A stretch of 63,109 nt of DNA, taken from contig CACYKP010000013.1 of the NCBI GenBank assembly GCA_902775025.1, positions 1-63,109 of the forward strand, read 5' to 3'. The notes under the pieces are model-generated. The model saw only the letters and a program-made list of their open reading frames with translations. It was not told where the DNA came from and ran no database searches. The position numbers were made by a program, and so were the translations under genes. Source of the stretch: an uncultured bacterium. Lineage in GTDB: Bacteria > Cyanobacteriota > Vampirovibrionia > Gastranaerophilales > Gastranaerophilaceae. Shown one piece after another: positions 8,351 to 17,665 of the stretch (positions are counted from its first letter, which is position 1; each line of letters opens with the position of its first letter).

Positions 8351-9589
8351 TTAAATATTAAACTTACATATATCTTTTCTATACGATATTCCTCTAAAAT
8401 CTATATCTGCCAGCTCTGAATAAACTTGTTCGGAAGCTTTTGACAGAGAGGAGGAAACAGAGGTAAGAACAAGTACACTACCCTGATTTGCAACATATTC
8501 AAGATACTTATTTTTTGTTACGGAAGGATAAAATGAAAGCAACATATTTTCATCAATACTATCGATACCTTGTATAATATTATCATCATTATTCTTATTC
8601 ATATTATTTAAAACAACGGATACAGAGTTCATACTATTTAATTCGACTCTATCTGTTTCATCACTAAAGGAACCAATGATACAAGACTCAAATAAATGGT
8701 ATAAGTCATCATTTATACCGTTTAAGATACCATCGACATCACAATCCTGCATAAAAGATTGATAGCCTAATATTTGTATAGAACCATCATCAGTTATAAT
8801 ACCGTTCACCCCTAATATACCCATAAACGGATTCCCTGATATTTGAAGATAATCAAGCGTAGGATAAATAACATTATCCATAATACTGTATTCATGTGCA
8901 ATAGATAGTTTATAGTTTGGGACACAAGAACCTGTACCGCATGTGAGTTGTCCGTCATTTCCCTCCAATAAGTGTTTATACGTTAGGGAATTGCCAATAG
9001 GTAATGCTTTATATCCATCTGTAATTGCATAAAAAGAAAATGGTAATCCATAAACATAATCTTCAATAATTGCTTTTAAACTTTTTTTTGCATATACCAT
9101 ATCTAATATATTCTTGGCAATATTTTGGGAAGTAACAATTACAGCACTGTTTGTCTCATTTGTTTTGATTACAAAAGGAACTTTTTGATTTTTTATATAA
9201 TCAATTGCAAGATTTTGTTTCTCAAAAATACCAAATTTTGGTGTAGGAATTCTAAGTTTATACATTATTTTTTTGGCAAATACTTTATTTGCAACAATCT
9301 CATTTGCTTTAGCTATAGGAGCAAACACAGGCTGATTATTAGAGTTAAACAGACCAGCAATATCAGAATTAATAGCTTTTTGTGAAACAGGTATAGTCAT
9401 ATCTATACCATTTTCAACAACAAATTCTAAAAGTTCCTTAGCATTATCTTCTCTAATGTCAATACAACATGCAAATTCTTTTAATGCATCACTTGTCGGG
9501 GTAACAAATACCTCATGTTTTTCAGACATTTTTTTTGCTAATGCATATCCTTTAGGAGAATTTCCTATAATTAGTATCTTTTTTTTCAT
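8351..9589 (-). CDS. divergent PurD-like ATP-grasp protein
   Basis: 412 aa. The order of elements follows phosphoribosylamine-glycine ligase: N-terminal ILIIGNSPKGYALAKK, then KVFAKKIMYKLRIPTPKFG, the ATP-grasp strand VPFVIKT, the IEDYVYGLPFSFYAI core, and a C-terminal DIDFRGISYRKDI like the F.G..YRRDIG end of PurD. The glycine-rich GGMGAYSP loop of PurD is replaced by GTGSCVPN, so activity on the normal substrate is doubtful. The start is the ATG at 9589, where TATAAT ends 6 nt upstream; a longer frame to 9640 would run through the promoter. It follows ruvC on the same strand. Confidence 0.72.
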   Translation of the reverse strand: MKKKILIIGNSPKGYALAKKMSEKHEVFVTPTSDALKEFACCIDIREDNAKELLEFVVENGIDMTIPVSQKAINSDIAGLFNSNNQPVFAPIAKANEIVANKVFAKKIMYKLRIPTPKFGIFEKQNLAIDYIKNQKVPFVIKTNETNSAVIVTSQNIAKNILDMVYAKKSLKAIIEDYVYGLPFSFYAITDGYKALPIGNSLTYKHLLEGNDGQLTCGTGSCVPNYKLSIAHEYSIMDNVIYPTLDYLQISGNPFMGILGVNGIITDDGSIQILGYQSFMQDCDVDGILNGINDDLYHLFESCIIGSFSDETDRVELNSMNSVSVVLNNMNKNNDDNIIQGIDSIDENMLLSFYPSVTKNKYLEYVANQGSVLVLTSVSSSLSKASEQVYSELADIDFRGISYRKDICKFNI

Positions 9590-9595
9590 AGAGAT

Positions 9596-9604
9596 ATTAT
9601 ACCA
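9596..9604 (-). promoter_or_regulatory. extended -10 promoter of the PurD-like gene, leaderless
   Basis: Minus-strand TGG-TATAAT (9604-9596) followed by ATCTCT and the ATG at 9589. The extended TGn supplies what the poor -35 lacks. Confidence 0.6.
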
Positions 9605-9615
9605 TAATCTTTTAA

Positions 9616-10086
9616 TTATAAAATGCTTCTTGAATGACAAATTGCTATTGCAATTGCATCAACTGTATCATCTAGTTTTGGAAGAACTTCTGTCTCTAAA
9701 GCAATTTTAACCATTTGCTCTACTTCTTTTTTCTCTGCTCTGCCGTAACCTGTAAGAACTTGCTTAACTTCCATCGGAGTATAGCTAAAGGTCGGAATAT
9801 TATATTTTTCAAGTACAGTTAGAATCACTCCCCTTGCCTCTGCAACCGGAATTACAGTCTTTTGGTTCTTAAAGAAGAATAGATTCTCTACAGATGCACA
9901 ATCCGGCTGGTACATTTCAACAATTGTCGATAAATCATTAAAAATTTCTAATAAACGTTTAGAATCAGATAAATCTTTGTTTGTCTGAATTGATCCGGAT
10001 GCCAAAAGAACTGGCTTTTCTGCAGCGATTTCGATTAAACCGTACCCCACAATCGCCATACCAGGGTCTATTCCCAATATTTTCAT
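9616..10086 (-). CDS. ruvC: Holliday junction resolvase RuvC
   Basis: 156 aa, normal length. Catalytic acidic residues are in the expected places: D7 in ILGIDPGMAIVGYG, the Glu of CASVENLFF, and the C-terminal DDTVDAIAIAICH pair. The enzyme cuts Holliday junctions with RuvAB during recombination. The ATG at 10086 is chosen because an extended -10 box (TGG-TATAAT) ends 6 nt upstream. ruvA and ruvB are not in the window. Confidence 0.95.
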   Translation of the reverse strand: MKILGIDPGMAIVGYGLIEIAAEKPVLLASGSIQTNKDLSDSKRLLEIFNDLSTIVEMYQPDCASVENLFFFKNQKTVIPVAEARGVILTVLEKYNIPTFSYTPMEVKQVLTGYGRAEKKEVEQMVKIALETEVLPKLDDTVDAIAIAICHSRSIL

Positions 10087-10092
10087 AGTTAA

Positions 10093-10101
10093 ATTATACC
10101 A
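10093..10101 (-). promoter_or_regulatory. extended -10 promoter of ruvC, leaderless
   Basis: Minus-strand TGG-TATAAT (10101-10093), then TTAACT and the ATG at 10086. It has the same geometry as the PurD-like gene. Confidence 0.6.
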
Positions 10102-10173
10102 ATTACTTAACAATATTACAACAATTAGTGACATTTAGCCCTGTTTAGTTTAGTATAATAGGGGAAAGGGAAA

Positions 10174-11259
10174 ATGTTATTTATGGAAAATGAAAAAATA
10201 ATAGGTATTCCGAGAGGAATGTCATTTTATAACAACTATCCGTTTTGGTACGGATTTTTTACAGCATTGGGGATTAAAATTGTGCTGTCAGATCCTACTA
10301 CAAAACAGACTATGTCAGAGGGTGCGTCTTTAGTTGTAACAGAAACTTGCCTGCCTATCAAAATATATTTGGGACATATTTTAAATCTAATAGAAAAGGG
10401 AATTAAGAATATATTTGTTCCTTCTCTCCAATCTATTGCGCCTAAGATATATAATTGCTCTAAAATCAGGGGACTCCCTGATTTAGTAAGAAATGTAATA
10501 AAGGCTGATATTAATATCATTGAACCGACTTTGGATAAGTCAGCGAAAAAACAAGGTTTATATGAGTTTTTAAAAGAGTCGGTTAAACCATTTGGTATAA
10601 CAAATTTTGATGAGATAAAAAAGGCTTCAAAACAAGGTTGGAAAGTTTATAATAACTTTCTTGTTATGGCACGTTCAGGAATGAGCTATAAGAAAGCTAT
10701 GCACTATGCTTTAAGCGGTAAAGTTTTTATTGAAGAACAAGATAACAAAAAAGCTGCTCCGATTAATGTTGCACTAATATCTCATGGGTACAATATGTAC
10801 GATGAACGTGCAACAATGAAGATTTTTGATAAGCTTGAAAAAATGGATGTAAAAGTATTCACTTCTCTTCAGTTAACAGATGAGCAGATGGCAGAAGGTA
10901 TTGCCTCTTTCGGACAGAAAAAATATTGGGCGAATGAGCATGAAATGATTGGTGCAGCAGGACACTACTTAAAAGATAATAAGATTGACGGTCTAATCTC
11001 GATTAATGCATTTGGATGCGGACCTGATTCATTGATGGTTGATAGAATTACAAGAAAAGCTAAAGAATACAATAAACCGCTTCTTGTTCTTACAATTGAC
11101 GAACAAACAGGTGAAGCCGGATTTATAACACGCCTGGAAGCATTTATTGATATGCTTTTCCGCAAAAAACGCTCTAAAATTATGGCTGATGTAGAGATGA
11201 AAGAGTATGACTACGTTCCTCAAACAAATATTTGCGAATCATTGTTTGTGAAAAAATAA
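10174..11259 (+). CDS. 2-hydroxyacyl-CoA dehydratase activator-related protein (DUF2229/COG3580 type)
   Basis: 361 aa. The opening IGIPRGMSFYNNYPFWYGFF, the ETCLPIK segment and the GCGPDS and DEQTGEAGFITR segments match the conserved core of DUF2229 proteins. These are usually fused to or beside ATP-dependent activators of 2-hydroxyacyl-CoA dehydratases and probably carry an iron-sulfur cluster. Here it stands alone. A perfect TATAAT at 10154 lies just upstream and a GGGG-type ribosome-binding site precedes the ATG at 10174 (a second ATG is at 10183). polA follows after 45 nt. Its biochemical role is not established. Confidence 0.75.
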   Translation: MLFMENEKIIGIPRGMSFYNNYPFWYGFFTALGIKIVLSDPTTKQTMSEGASLVVTETCLPIKIYLGHILNLIEKGIKNIFVPSLQSIAPKIYNCSKIRGLPDLVRNVIKADINIIEPTLDKSAKKQGLYEFLKESVKPFGITNFDEIKKASKQGWKVYNNFLVMARSGMSYKKAMHYALSGKVFIEEQDNKKAAPINVALISHGYNMYDERATMKIFDKLEKMDVKVFTSLQLTDEQMAEGIASFGQKKYWANEHEMIGAAGHYLKDNKIDGLISINAFGCGPDSLMVDRITRKAKEYNKPLLVLTIDEQTGEAGFITRLEAFIDMLFRKKRSKIMADVEMKEYDYVPQTNICESLFVKK

Positions 11260-11304
11260 GTATTTAAAACATCTGATTTTTACACAAATAAAAGAGGAGT
11301 ATAT

Positions 11305-13986
11305 ATGTCTGAGAAAAAGACTTTGATATTAATAGACGGTCATGCATTAGCGTTTAGACAATTTTTTGCACTTGAAAGAACAGGAATGAAGAATTCAAAA
11401 AATCAGCCAACGTGGGCTGTATATGGATTTTTCAAGGCTATTTTTGACCTATTAGAAAAAATTCATCCTGATTTTATAGCGGTTGCATTTGATGTCGGGC
11501 GACAGACATTCAGAGTTGAAAAATACGAAGAATACAAGGCTCAGCGTGAAGCTATGCCTGATACTTTGCGCTCTCAAATCGGAATAATATGCGAAGGTTT
11601 GCAAGCTTTTGACATCCCTATTTATACAAAAGAAGGATTTGAAGCGGATGATGTAATCGGTACTATCTCAAGAATTGCATCAGAAAGCGGTAATAATACA
11701 TTAATCCTTACCGGTGATCAAGACAGTTTTCAACTTATAGACAAAGAAGGTACGGTAAAAGTTCTTATACCGTCTAAAGGAGAACTTATTGAATACGATT
11801 GGAATAAGGTTTATGAAAAACTTGGAGTTTACCCTAATCAAATTACTGACTATAAAGGCTTAAGAGGTGATACCTCAGACAATATCCCCGGAATCAGAGG
11901 TATCGGAGAAAAAACTGCACAGAAACTTTTAAATCGCTATCCAAATTTAGAAGCTGTTTTAGAAAATTGTGAGAATATTCCCGAAAAAGCAGTTAAACAA
12001 AAAATATGCGACGGTAAAGATATGGCAGTTCTCTCAAAAGACCTTGCTACAATTATTCGTAATGTTGATGTAAATTTTGATATTAATACTGCATCTGTTA
12101 CTCTTCCAAGCTTAGATAAAGTGTCAGAATTTTTACGAAGAATGAATTTTTATACATTTATAAAAAACATAGATAAAATTCTGGCTTCATTTAATGGTGA
12201 AAGTGTAGAACCTCAAAATTTAAGTATTTTTGCTCCGACTCCTTCAAAGTCATCCGGTGATTTTGTTCAGCAAGGATTATTTTCTCAAGCAATGAAAGAA
12301 AATATTGATGACACGAATTTTAATTATGAAATTGCAGCTGATAATAAAATAATAGATGAATTAAATAAAAAAGAGCGTCTGGCGATAAAATATTATGCAA
12401 AAGATGAACAAATAGAATCTATTGCAATATCAGATGGAAATAAATCTTTTTATTTTACAAAAGAATATTTTAATGATTTACGCTCAATAATAGAAAATCC
12501 AAATATTAAGAAACTTGGATATGATACAAAGTCAGAATATCACTTGCTTTTAAATAACGGCTTTTTACCTAAAGGTTTAGAATATGATGTTCTTCTTGCG
12601 AGTTATGTTAAAGATCCGAATAGAAAACATACGCTTGATGCGCAGGCCTTAGACTTTCTAAACCATATAATGTGTCAGCCTGCAGATATTGAAAAATATG
12701 CTTGCGATGAAGTTTACACAATTTATAAGCTATATGAATATTGGCAAAAAAACCTTGATAAAGATGAACAAAAAATTGTTAAGAATATAGAAATGCCTTT
12801 AACGACAGTTCTTGCAAAAATGGAACATACAGGAGTTGCTATTGATGTAAATTATTTAAAAGAACTCTCAGATTATATGACAGAAAAACTTGCAGAACTT
12901 GAGGATTTAATTTTCCAGCTTGCAGGTGAAAGTTTTAATATAAACTCTCCTAAACAAGTTGCGGAAGTTCTGTTTGATAAATTAGAGCTTAAAACAAAGA
13001 AGAAAAAATCCCGTTCCACAAGTGCAGAAGTTCTTGAAGAACTTGCTCAAGAATACGAAATTTGCGAATACATTCTTGAACACAGAAAGTTCTCAAAGCT
13101 AAAATCTACATATACAGATTCTCTCCCGACACTTATAAGCAAGCGTGATAACAGAATACACACAACCTATAATCAAGCTCTAACAGTAACCGGAAGACTA
13201 TCTTCTTCTAATCCGAATTTACAAAATATTCCAATCAGAACAGAAGAAGGAAACAAAATTCGCTCCGCATTTTGCGCAGAAGATAAAGAGAATTGGCTTA
13301 TTTTGAGTGCAGATTATTCACAAATAGAGCTAAGGCTACTTGCTCACGTTTCGGAGGACAAACACTTAATCCACGCATTTACGTCAGGAGAAGATGTTCA
13401 TACTATGACTGCCTCAAAAGTATACGGAGTAGATATAAACGAAGTTACGAAAGATATGAGAAGAAAAGCTAAAGCCGTAAACTTTGGTATTGTTTACGGT
13501 CAATCGAAATACGGGCTTGCGAAAAACCTTGGAATCTCAAATAGTGAAGCGCAAGAATTTATTGACAAATACTTTGAAACATATCCTAAGGTAAAAGATT
13601 ATATGCTTAAAGAAGTTGAATTTGTAAATACTCACGGGTATGTTGAAACAATTTTTGGCAGAAAACGATACCTTGCAACAGAACTTGCAAGCCCTAATTA
13701 TCAAATAAGAGAATTTGCTCAGCGAGCCGCAATTAATCAACCTCTTCAGGGAACTGCTGCTGATTTAATAAAAATGGCTATGATTGAAGTCGATAAAAAA
13801 CTAACTGAAGGCAAATTTAAAACAAAAATGATTATGCAGGTTCACGATGAACTTATTTTTGAAGTTCCGAAAAATGAATTGGAAGACATAAAATTACTTG
13901 TCCAGAAGTCAATGGAGCTAAATCAGCCTCTAAGAGTCCCGCTTGATGTTGATATAAACTACGGCTCATCATGGAAAGAAAATTAA
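11305..13986 (+). CDS. polA: DNA polymerase I
   Basis: 893 aa. An N-terminal 5'-3' exonuclease/FEN domain (about 1-290) carries DQDSFQLI and the GDTSDNIPGI helix-hairpin-helix region. The central 3'-5' exonuclease-like domain (about 330-490) lacks the catalytic D-x-E: LAIKYYAKDE stands where it should be. The enzyme is therefore probably not proofreading. The polymerase domain has motif A (SADYSQIELRLLAH), motif B (RRKAKAVNFGIVYGQS) and motif C (QVHDELIFEVP). The start at 11305 has an AGAGGAG ribosome-binding site. Confidence 0.97.
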   Translation: MSEKKTLILIDGHALAFRQFFALERTGMKNSKNQPTWAVYGFFKAIFDLLEKIHPDFIAVAFDVGRQTFRVEKYEEYKAQREAMPDTLRSQIGIICEGLQAFDIPIYTKEGFEADDVIGTISRIASESGNNTLILTGDQDSFQLIDKEGTVKVLIPSKGELIEYDWNKVYEKLGVYPNQITDYKGLRGDTSDNIPGIRGIGEKTAQKLLNRYPNLEAVLENCENIPEKAVKQKICDGKDMAVLSKDLATIIRNVDVNFDINTASVTLPSLDKVSEFLRRMNFYTFIKNIDKILASFNGESVEPQNLSIFAPTPSKSSGDFVQQGLFSQAMKENIDDTNFNYEIAADNKIIDELNKKERLAIKYYAKDEQIESIAISDGNKSFYFTKEYFNDLRSIIENPNIKKLGYDTKSEYHLLLNNGFLPKGLEYDVLLASYVKDPNRKHTLDAQALDFLNHIMCQPADIEKYACDEVYTIYKLYEYWQKNLDKDEQKIVKNIEMPLTTVLAKMEHTGVAIDVNYLKELSDYMTEKLAELEDLIFQLAGESFNINSPKQVAEVLFDKLELKTKKKKSRSTSAEVLEELAQEYEICEYILEHRKFSKLKSTYTDSLPTLISKRDNRIHTTYNQALTVTGRLSSSNPNLQNIPIRTEEGNKIRSAFCAEDKENWLILSADYSQIELRLLAHVSEDKHLIHAFTSGEDVHTMTASKVYGVDINEVTKDMRRKAKAVNFGIVYGQSKYGLAKNLGISNSEAQEFIDKYFETYPKVKDYMLKEVEFVNTHGYVETIFGRKRYLATELASPNYQIREFAQRAAINQPLQGTAADLIKMAMIEVDKKLTEGKFKTKMIMQVHDELIFEVPKNELEDIKLLVQKSMELNQPLRVPLDVDINYGSSWKEN

Positions 13987-14673
13987 TTATATAAAATCTT
14001 TATTAGCTTTTCTACTCCATGTAATGTAACCATCTTTTTGTTTCGCAGGAATTCCGGCTATAACTCGATTTATATCCGTATATTGCTTAGTTAAAATGCT
14101 GCCCTTTGCAGCTACGCAATTATCAGGAATTACAACACCTTTTAAAACTGAAACATTTTTACATAACCAAACATGATTACCTATCATTATATTTTGAGGT
14201 TTATTTATTACGTTACCTTGTTCATTAAATATTGTATGTCCATCAGCTGTATCTATCTCAATATCACAACCGAATTGACAATCATCACCTATTACTACAT
14301 GCACATTAGGTTCACCATGGAAATCAATTGAACAAGATTCTGACGAAAAATCTTTACCTATATCAACTAATACATTATCTGCTCTGGCATTTATTTTTAA
14401 ATTTTTAATCGTATATTGTGATTCATGAATTTTTATAGCTGAATTATTTCCTAATTCAATTTTTACGTTTTTAAGTTTTGGGATTTTTTCATAGAACTCA
14501 ACACAGTTATTACTACCATAAAATTTTATATTAGCAGGATAAAAATATTTTCGATACTTTTTACCATTTTTAACAAGAATAACTTTATTATTAACAGAAC
14601 AAAACGGATTTATAAATGAAAGTTTCAATCCTAATATATTTATTTTAAATCTACTATTCGATTTAAGTCCCAT
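13987..14673 (-). CDS. left-handed beta-helix (hexapeptide) acyltransferase
   Basis: 228 aa. Imperfect hexapeptide repeats run through residues 75-205. The active-site-like HVWLCKNVSVLKGVVIPDNC and the closing VIAGIPAKQ are typical of CatB/WbbJ-type O-acetyltransferases that modify surface glycans. Its end abuts polA. Upstream, GATAAT lies 7 nt before the ATG, alongside a possible AAAGGA ribosome-binding site, so initiation may be leaderless or canonical. The acceptor is unknown. Confidence 0.85.
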   Translation of the reverse strand: MGLKSNSRFKINILGLKLSFINPFCSVNNKVILVKNGKKYRKYFYPANIKFYGSNNCVEFYEKIPKLKNVKIELGNNSAIKIHESQYTIKNLKINARADNVLVDIGKDFSSESCSIDFHGEPNVHVVIGDDCQFGCDIEIDTADGHTIFNEQGNVINKPQNIMIGNHVWLCKNVSVLKGVVIPDNCVAAKGSILTKQYTDINRVIAGIPAKQKDGYITWSRKANKDFI

Positions 14674-14688
14674 TTACTATATTATCCT

Positions 14689-15231
14689 TTATACTTGTAA
14701 AATTAACTCTGCACCTGCTTGAAGAGCCTTAATATTTAAAGGCAACAAATCCTTTTTCTTATCGCCTAAAACTTTTTCTACAGCTAATTTTAAAGCTTCT
14801 ATAGATATAAAATTAACACACGAAGAAAGAACTCCAAGTGATACGACATTAGTTACCTTATTTGTGCCTAAGTCTTCAGCCAGCTTTCCCATAGGAGCAA
14901 AAACATACTTAATATCCTCTCTCGGTTTTGTTATTTCAACCAAGTTAGAATTAGCTATAATAGTACCACCGGATTTAACATTATTAATAAACCTGTCAAA
15001 AGATTGTTGATTAAGCACAAGAGCATAATCACAATCTTTTTTATGAACAGAGCTGACTTCTGTATCAGAAACGACAACTTCGCAGTTAACGGTTCCGCCT
15101 CTCATCTCAGCACCATAACAGGGATACCAAGTTACATTCTTATCATCAAGCATAAATGCATTAGCTAAGATTGTACCTGCCAGCAATATTCCTTGTCCGC
15201 CAAAACCTGCTAATATAAAGTTTTTTTCCAT
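14689..15231 (-). CDS. 2-oxoacid:ferredoxin oxidoreductase, gamma subunit
   Basis: 180 aa. The N-terminal GFGGQGILLAGTILANA and the CYGAEMRGGTVNCEVVVS segment are diagnostic of the gamma (KorC/VorC/PorG) subunit. The ATG at 15231 has GAGGT 6 nt upstream, so the GTG at 15246 is unlikely. It is the last gene of the operon ferredoxin-alpha-beta-small ORF-gamma. Confidence 0.93.
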   Translation of the reverse strand: MEKNFILAGFGGQGILLAGTILANAFMLDDKNVTWYPCYGAEMRGGTVNCEVVVSDTEVSSVHKKDCDYALVLNQQSFDRFINNVKSGGTIIANSNLVEITKPREDIKYVFAPMGKLAEDLGTNKVTNVVSLGVLSSCVNFISIEALKLAVEKVLGDKKKDLLPLNIKALQAGAELILQV

Positions 15232-15243
15232 TTCGTTACCTCG

Positions 15244-15274
15244 CACTCTCCTTCAGGAGAGGATTGGGGTGAGG
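15244..15274. repeat. CTCTCC-hairpin/GGGGTGAGG repeat
   Basis: Stem CTCTCC (15246-15251) and GGAGAG (15256-15261), followed by ATTGGGGTGAGG. A related inverted copy is at 47111-47140. Such repeats occur in many bacteria. This one sits inside an operon, between the small ORF and the gamma subunit. Confidence 0.65.
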
Positions 15275-15301
15275 TATTAACCAACCCCTTATTTTAAATT
15301 A

Positions 15302-15472
15302 TTACTTCTTCTTTGATTTTAAATCCAATCCGTATTCCCTTAAATATTGAGAATAAGTTTTAACGGGTTTAATATTTGTAAACTTAGGATCGTGACTAAG
15401 CCTCCACAAATCTTTTATGGTTGTAATTTTGTTTGATGCAAATGTTGTATTGCTTATTTTTTCAATTCTCAT
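15302..15472 (-). CDS. small ORF inside the 2-oxoacid oxidoreductase operon
   Basis: A 56-codon ORF whose ATG overlaps the stop of the beta-subunit gene (TAATG, 15474-15470). That overlap coupling is used by several genuine gene pairs here. The product is basic, starts MRIEKISNTTFASNK and contains LWRLSHDPKF. The N-terminus resembles the leader found on other proteins of this window. Coupling, position and length conservation make it a plausible real gene. Its function is unknown; it could be an assembly factor or an extra subunit. Confidence 0.6.
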   Translation of the reverse strand: MRIEKISNTTFASNKITTIKDLWRLSHDPKFTNIKPVKTYSQYLREYGLDLKSKKK

Positions 15473-16221
15473 TATTTACACTCCGATAAATCTTTGAATA
15501 CGCCTAACGGGAATGTCTTAACCATATCGTTTCTAACCCTTTCGTGCGCTTGTTCAGGTGTCATATGCCAGTTTGTAGGGCAAGTAGAAAGTATTTCAAC
15601 AAATCCTAAACCAATTCCATCCATTTGAACTTGAAAAGCCTTTTTAATCGCTTTTTTAGCTTCGTTAATATGCGGAATTGAATCCAAAGCTACACGAGCA
15701 GAATATGCACAGCCATCAGCCAAAGCAATTTGTTCTGCCATTTTTGCAGGATAACCATAGTATTCTCTATTTCTTCCCATAGGAGAAGTCGTTGTAACTT
15801 GCCCCATCATAGTTGTAGGACCGTGTTGACCGCCTGTCATACCATAAGTAGTGTTGTTTATCATTAGTGCTGTCAATCTTTCTCCACGAAACGCAGCATG
15901 CATTGATTCAGCAAGACCAATAGAAGCAAAATCTCCATCACCTTGATATGTAAACACAACCTTGTCCGGTCTTGCTCTTTTTACTCCGGTCGCTTCAGCA
16001 AGCGCTCTACCATGCGGAGCTTCAATACAATCGATTTCAATAAAATCATATAAAAATACAGAACACCCTATAGATGTTGTACAAATTGATTTATCTTGAA
16101 TGTCCAATTCATCAATAACTTCACAAAGAAGCCTTATTGCAACACCGTGATCGCACCCGGGACAAAAAGTGTATTTACAATCTTTCTTAATTGATTTTGG
16201 TATACTAAACACTTGCTGCAT
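15472..16221 (-). CDS. 2-oxoacid:ferredoxin oxidoreductase, beta subunit
   Basis: 249 aa, TPP-binding subunit. FCPGCDHGVAIRLL is the N-terminal Cys motif. The TPP/Mg signature runs from YQGDGDFASIG to NNTTYGMTGGQ. Paired with the VorB-type alpha subunit it should oxidise a branched-chain or related 2-oxoacid to its acyl-CoA, reducing ferredoxin. The ATG at 16221 is chosen; it overlaps the alpha gene by 17 nt. Confidence 0.94.
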   Translation of the reverse strand: MQQVFSIPKSIKKDCKYTFCPGCDHGVAIRLLCEVIDELDIQDKSICTTSIGCSVFLYDFIEIDCIEAPHGRALAEATGVKRARPDKVVFTYQGDGDFASIGLAESMHAAFRGERLTALMINNTTYGMTGGQHGPTTMMGQVTTTSPMGRNREYYGYPAKMAEQIALADGCAYSARVALDSIPHINEAKKAIKKAFQVQMDGIGLGFVEILSTCPTNWHMTPEQAHERVRNDMVKTFPLGVFKDLSECK

Positions 16222-17275
16222 AATTCTTCTCCATAATCTTTTCAACAGCAGATACAATCTCCTCAACTCTTAACCATTCACCTACAGAACGATTTACAAG
16301 TGCTACTTTTGATTGCCCTTCTACTGCATATTTTATATCTTTAAACATTTGCCCCATATTCATTTCAACAACAATAAAATCTTTACCTTGACCTGCAAGT
16401 TCATTTATTCTTTTATGCGGGAATGGATTTAGAGTAATCGGTCTGAAGCAGCCTGCTTTAATCCCTTTTTCTCTTAATGTTTTAGCTGCTGCCTTAATAT
16501 TTCTTGTCATTGAGCCAAAAGCTGTTAATATAATATCAGCATCTTCTGTATCAAATTCTTCCCAAGCTGTTTCGTTTTTAGTAATAATTTCAAATTTTTC
16601 AAACAAATGATTAATTCTTTTTCTTAGTTTGCTTTCAGAAGGCTCAAGTGAATAGATTGCTCTTGCCGGTCTGTTTTTAACTCCTGTTAATGCCCAAGAT
16701 GAATTATCTATTTCAGGATATGGATAATCACTGAATACCGCAGGCTCCATCATTTGTCCTAATAGTCCGTCGGCTAATAATATAACAGGATTTCTATACT
16801 TATGAGCCAAGTAAAAAGCCTTATATGTATAATCTATACATTCCTGAACAGTTGACGGTGCTATAACAATAATTTTATAATCACCGTTCCCACCGCCATA
16901 TACTGATTGATTATAATCTCCTTGAGCTGGGTATATATATCCCAAACCTGGACCGGCTCTCATAACATTCACTAATACAACAGGTAATTCATCACCGCAA
17001 GCATACGAAAGAGCTTCTTGCATTAATGCTACCGCACATGATGAAGAAGAAGTCATTGCTTTTGCACCGGTTGACACAGCACCAATAACCATATTTATAG
17101 CCGCAAGTTCACTCTCAGCACAAACAAACCCTCTTCCAAGTTTCTGCATTTCACCGCTTAAATATTCGCCTATTTCTGACTGCGGTGTAATCGGATAACC
17201 AAAATAACACTCACAACCTGCTTTAACAGCAGCTTGAGCTATTGCATAGTTACCTTTTATTAAAACTTTTTCCAT
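16205..17275 (-). CDS. vorB: 2-oxoacid:ferredoxin oxidoreductase, alpha subunit (VorB type)
   Basis: 356 aa. GCECYFGYPITPQSEIGEYL is the pyrimidine-binding N-terminus. It is followed by the AESELAAINMVIGA segment and a C-terminal domain containing FRPITLNPFPHKRI. Length and motifs are those of proteins annotated as 3-methyl-2-oxobutanoate dehydrogenase VorB. True specificity (valine- or 2-oxoglutarate-type) cannot be read from the sequence. It lies 3 nt after the ferredoxin gene and overlaps the beta gene. Confidence 0.92.
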   Translation of the reverse strand: MEKVLIKGNYAIAQAAVKAGCECYFGYPITPQSEIGEYLSGEMQKLGRGFVCAESELAAINMVIGAVSTGAKAMTSSSSCAVALMQEALSYACGDELPVVLVNVMRAGPGLGYIYPAQGDYNQSVYGGGNGDYKIIVIAPSTVQECIDYTYKAFYLAHKYRNPVILLADGLLGQMMEPAVFSDYPYPEIDNSSWALTGVKNRPARAIYSLEPSESKLRKRINHLFEKFEIITKNETAWEEFDTEDADIILTAFGSMTRNIKAAAKTLREKGIKAGCFRPITLNPFPHKRINELAGQGKDFIVVEMNMGQMFKDIKYAVEGQSKVALVNRSVGEWLRVEEIVSAVEKIMEKNYAASV

Positions 17276-17278
17276 TTT

Positions 17279-17488
17279 CTATCTCCACACTTCTGTGATA
17301 GCCATATCTGGGCATCTCTTTGCGCACATTGCGCATCCGATACATTCGCCTTTTAAATCTACAAACTCAACCATTCTATCACCTAGACGGTTTGTTTTTT
17401 CACTTTTTATAATCAGTTTTTTAGGACAAGTTTCTGTGCAAATATAGCAAGATTTGCATCGATTATTATCTATAACAATTTTTCCCAT
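17279..17488 (-). CDS. 2x[4Fe-4S] ferredoxin, delta subunit of the oxidoreductase
   Basis: 69 aa with two cluster motifs, CKSCYICTETCP and CIGCAMCAKRCP. It is the electron-accepting delta subunit and the first gene of the operon. The ATG at 17488 has a GGAG ribosome-binding site 5 nt upstream, so the TTG at 17503 is rejected. A TATACT -10-like box lies about 20 nt upstream. Confidence 0.93.
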   Translation of the reverse strand: MGKIVIDNNRCKSCYICTETCPKKLIIKSEKTNRLGDRMVEFVDLKGECIGCAMCAKRCPDMAITEVWR

Positions 17489-17665
17489 ATCGACTCCTAA
17501 CAATTAAAAGTATAACAAAAACAATATTTTCAGACCTGTATTATTAAGATTTGTAACAAATTTAAAACGTATGTGTTATCAAGAAAAAAATATGTGGAAC
17601 TAAACAAAAGTAGTAGGTATGCAAGGATGCATATCAAGGAAGAATTAGCCAGAAAGGAGTATCAC

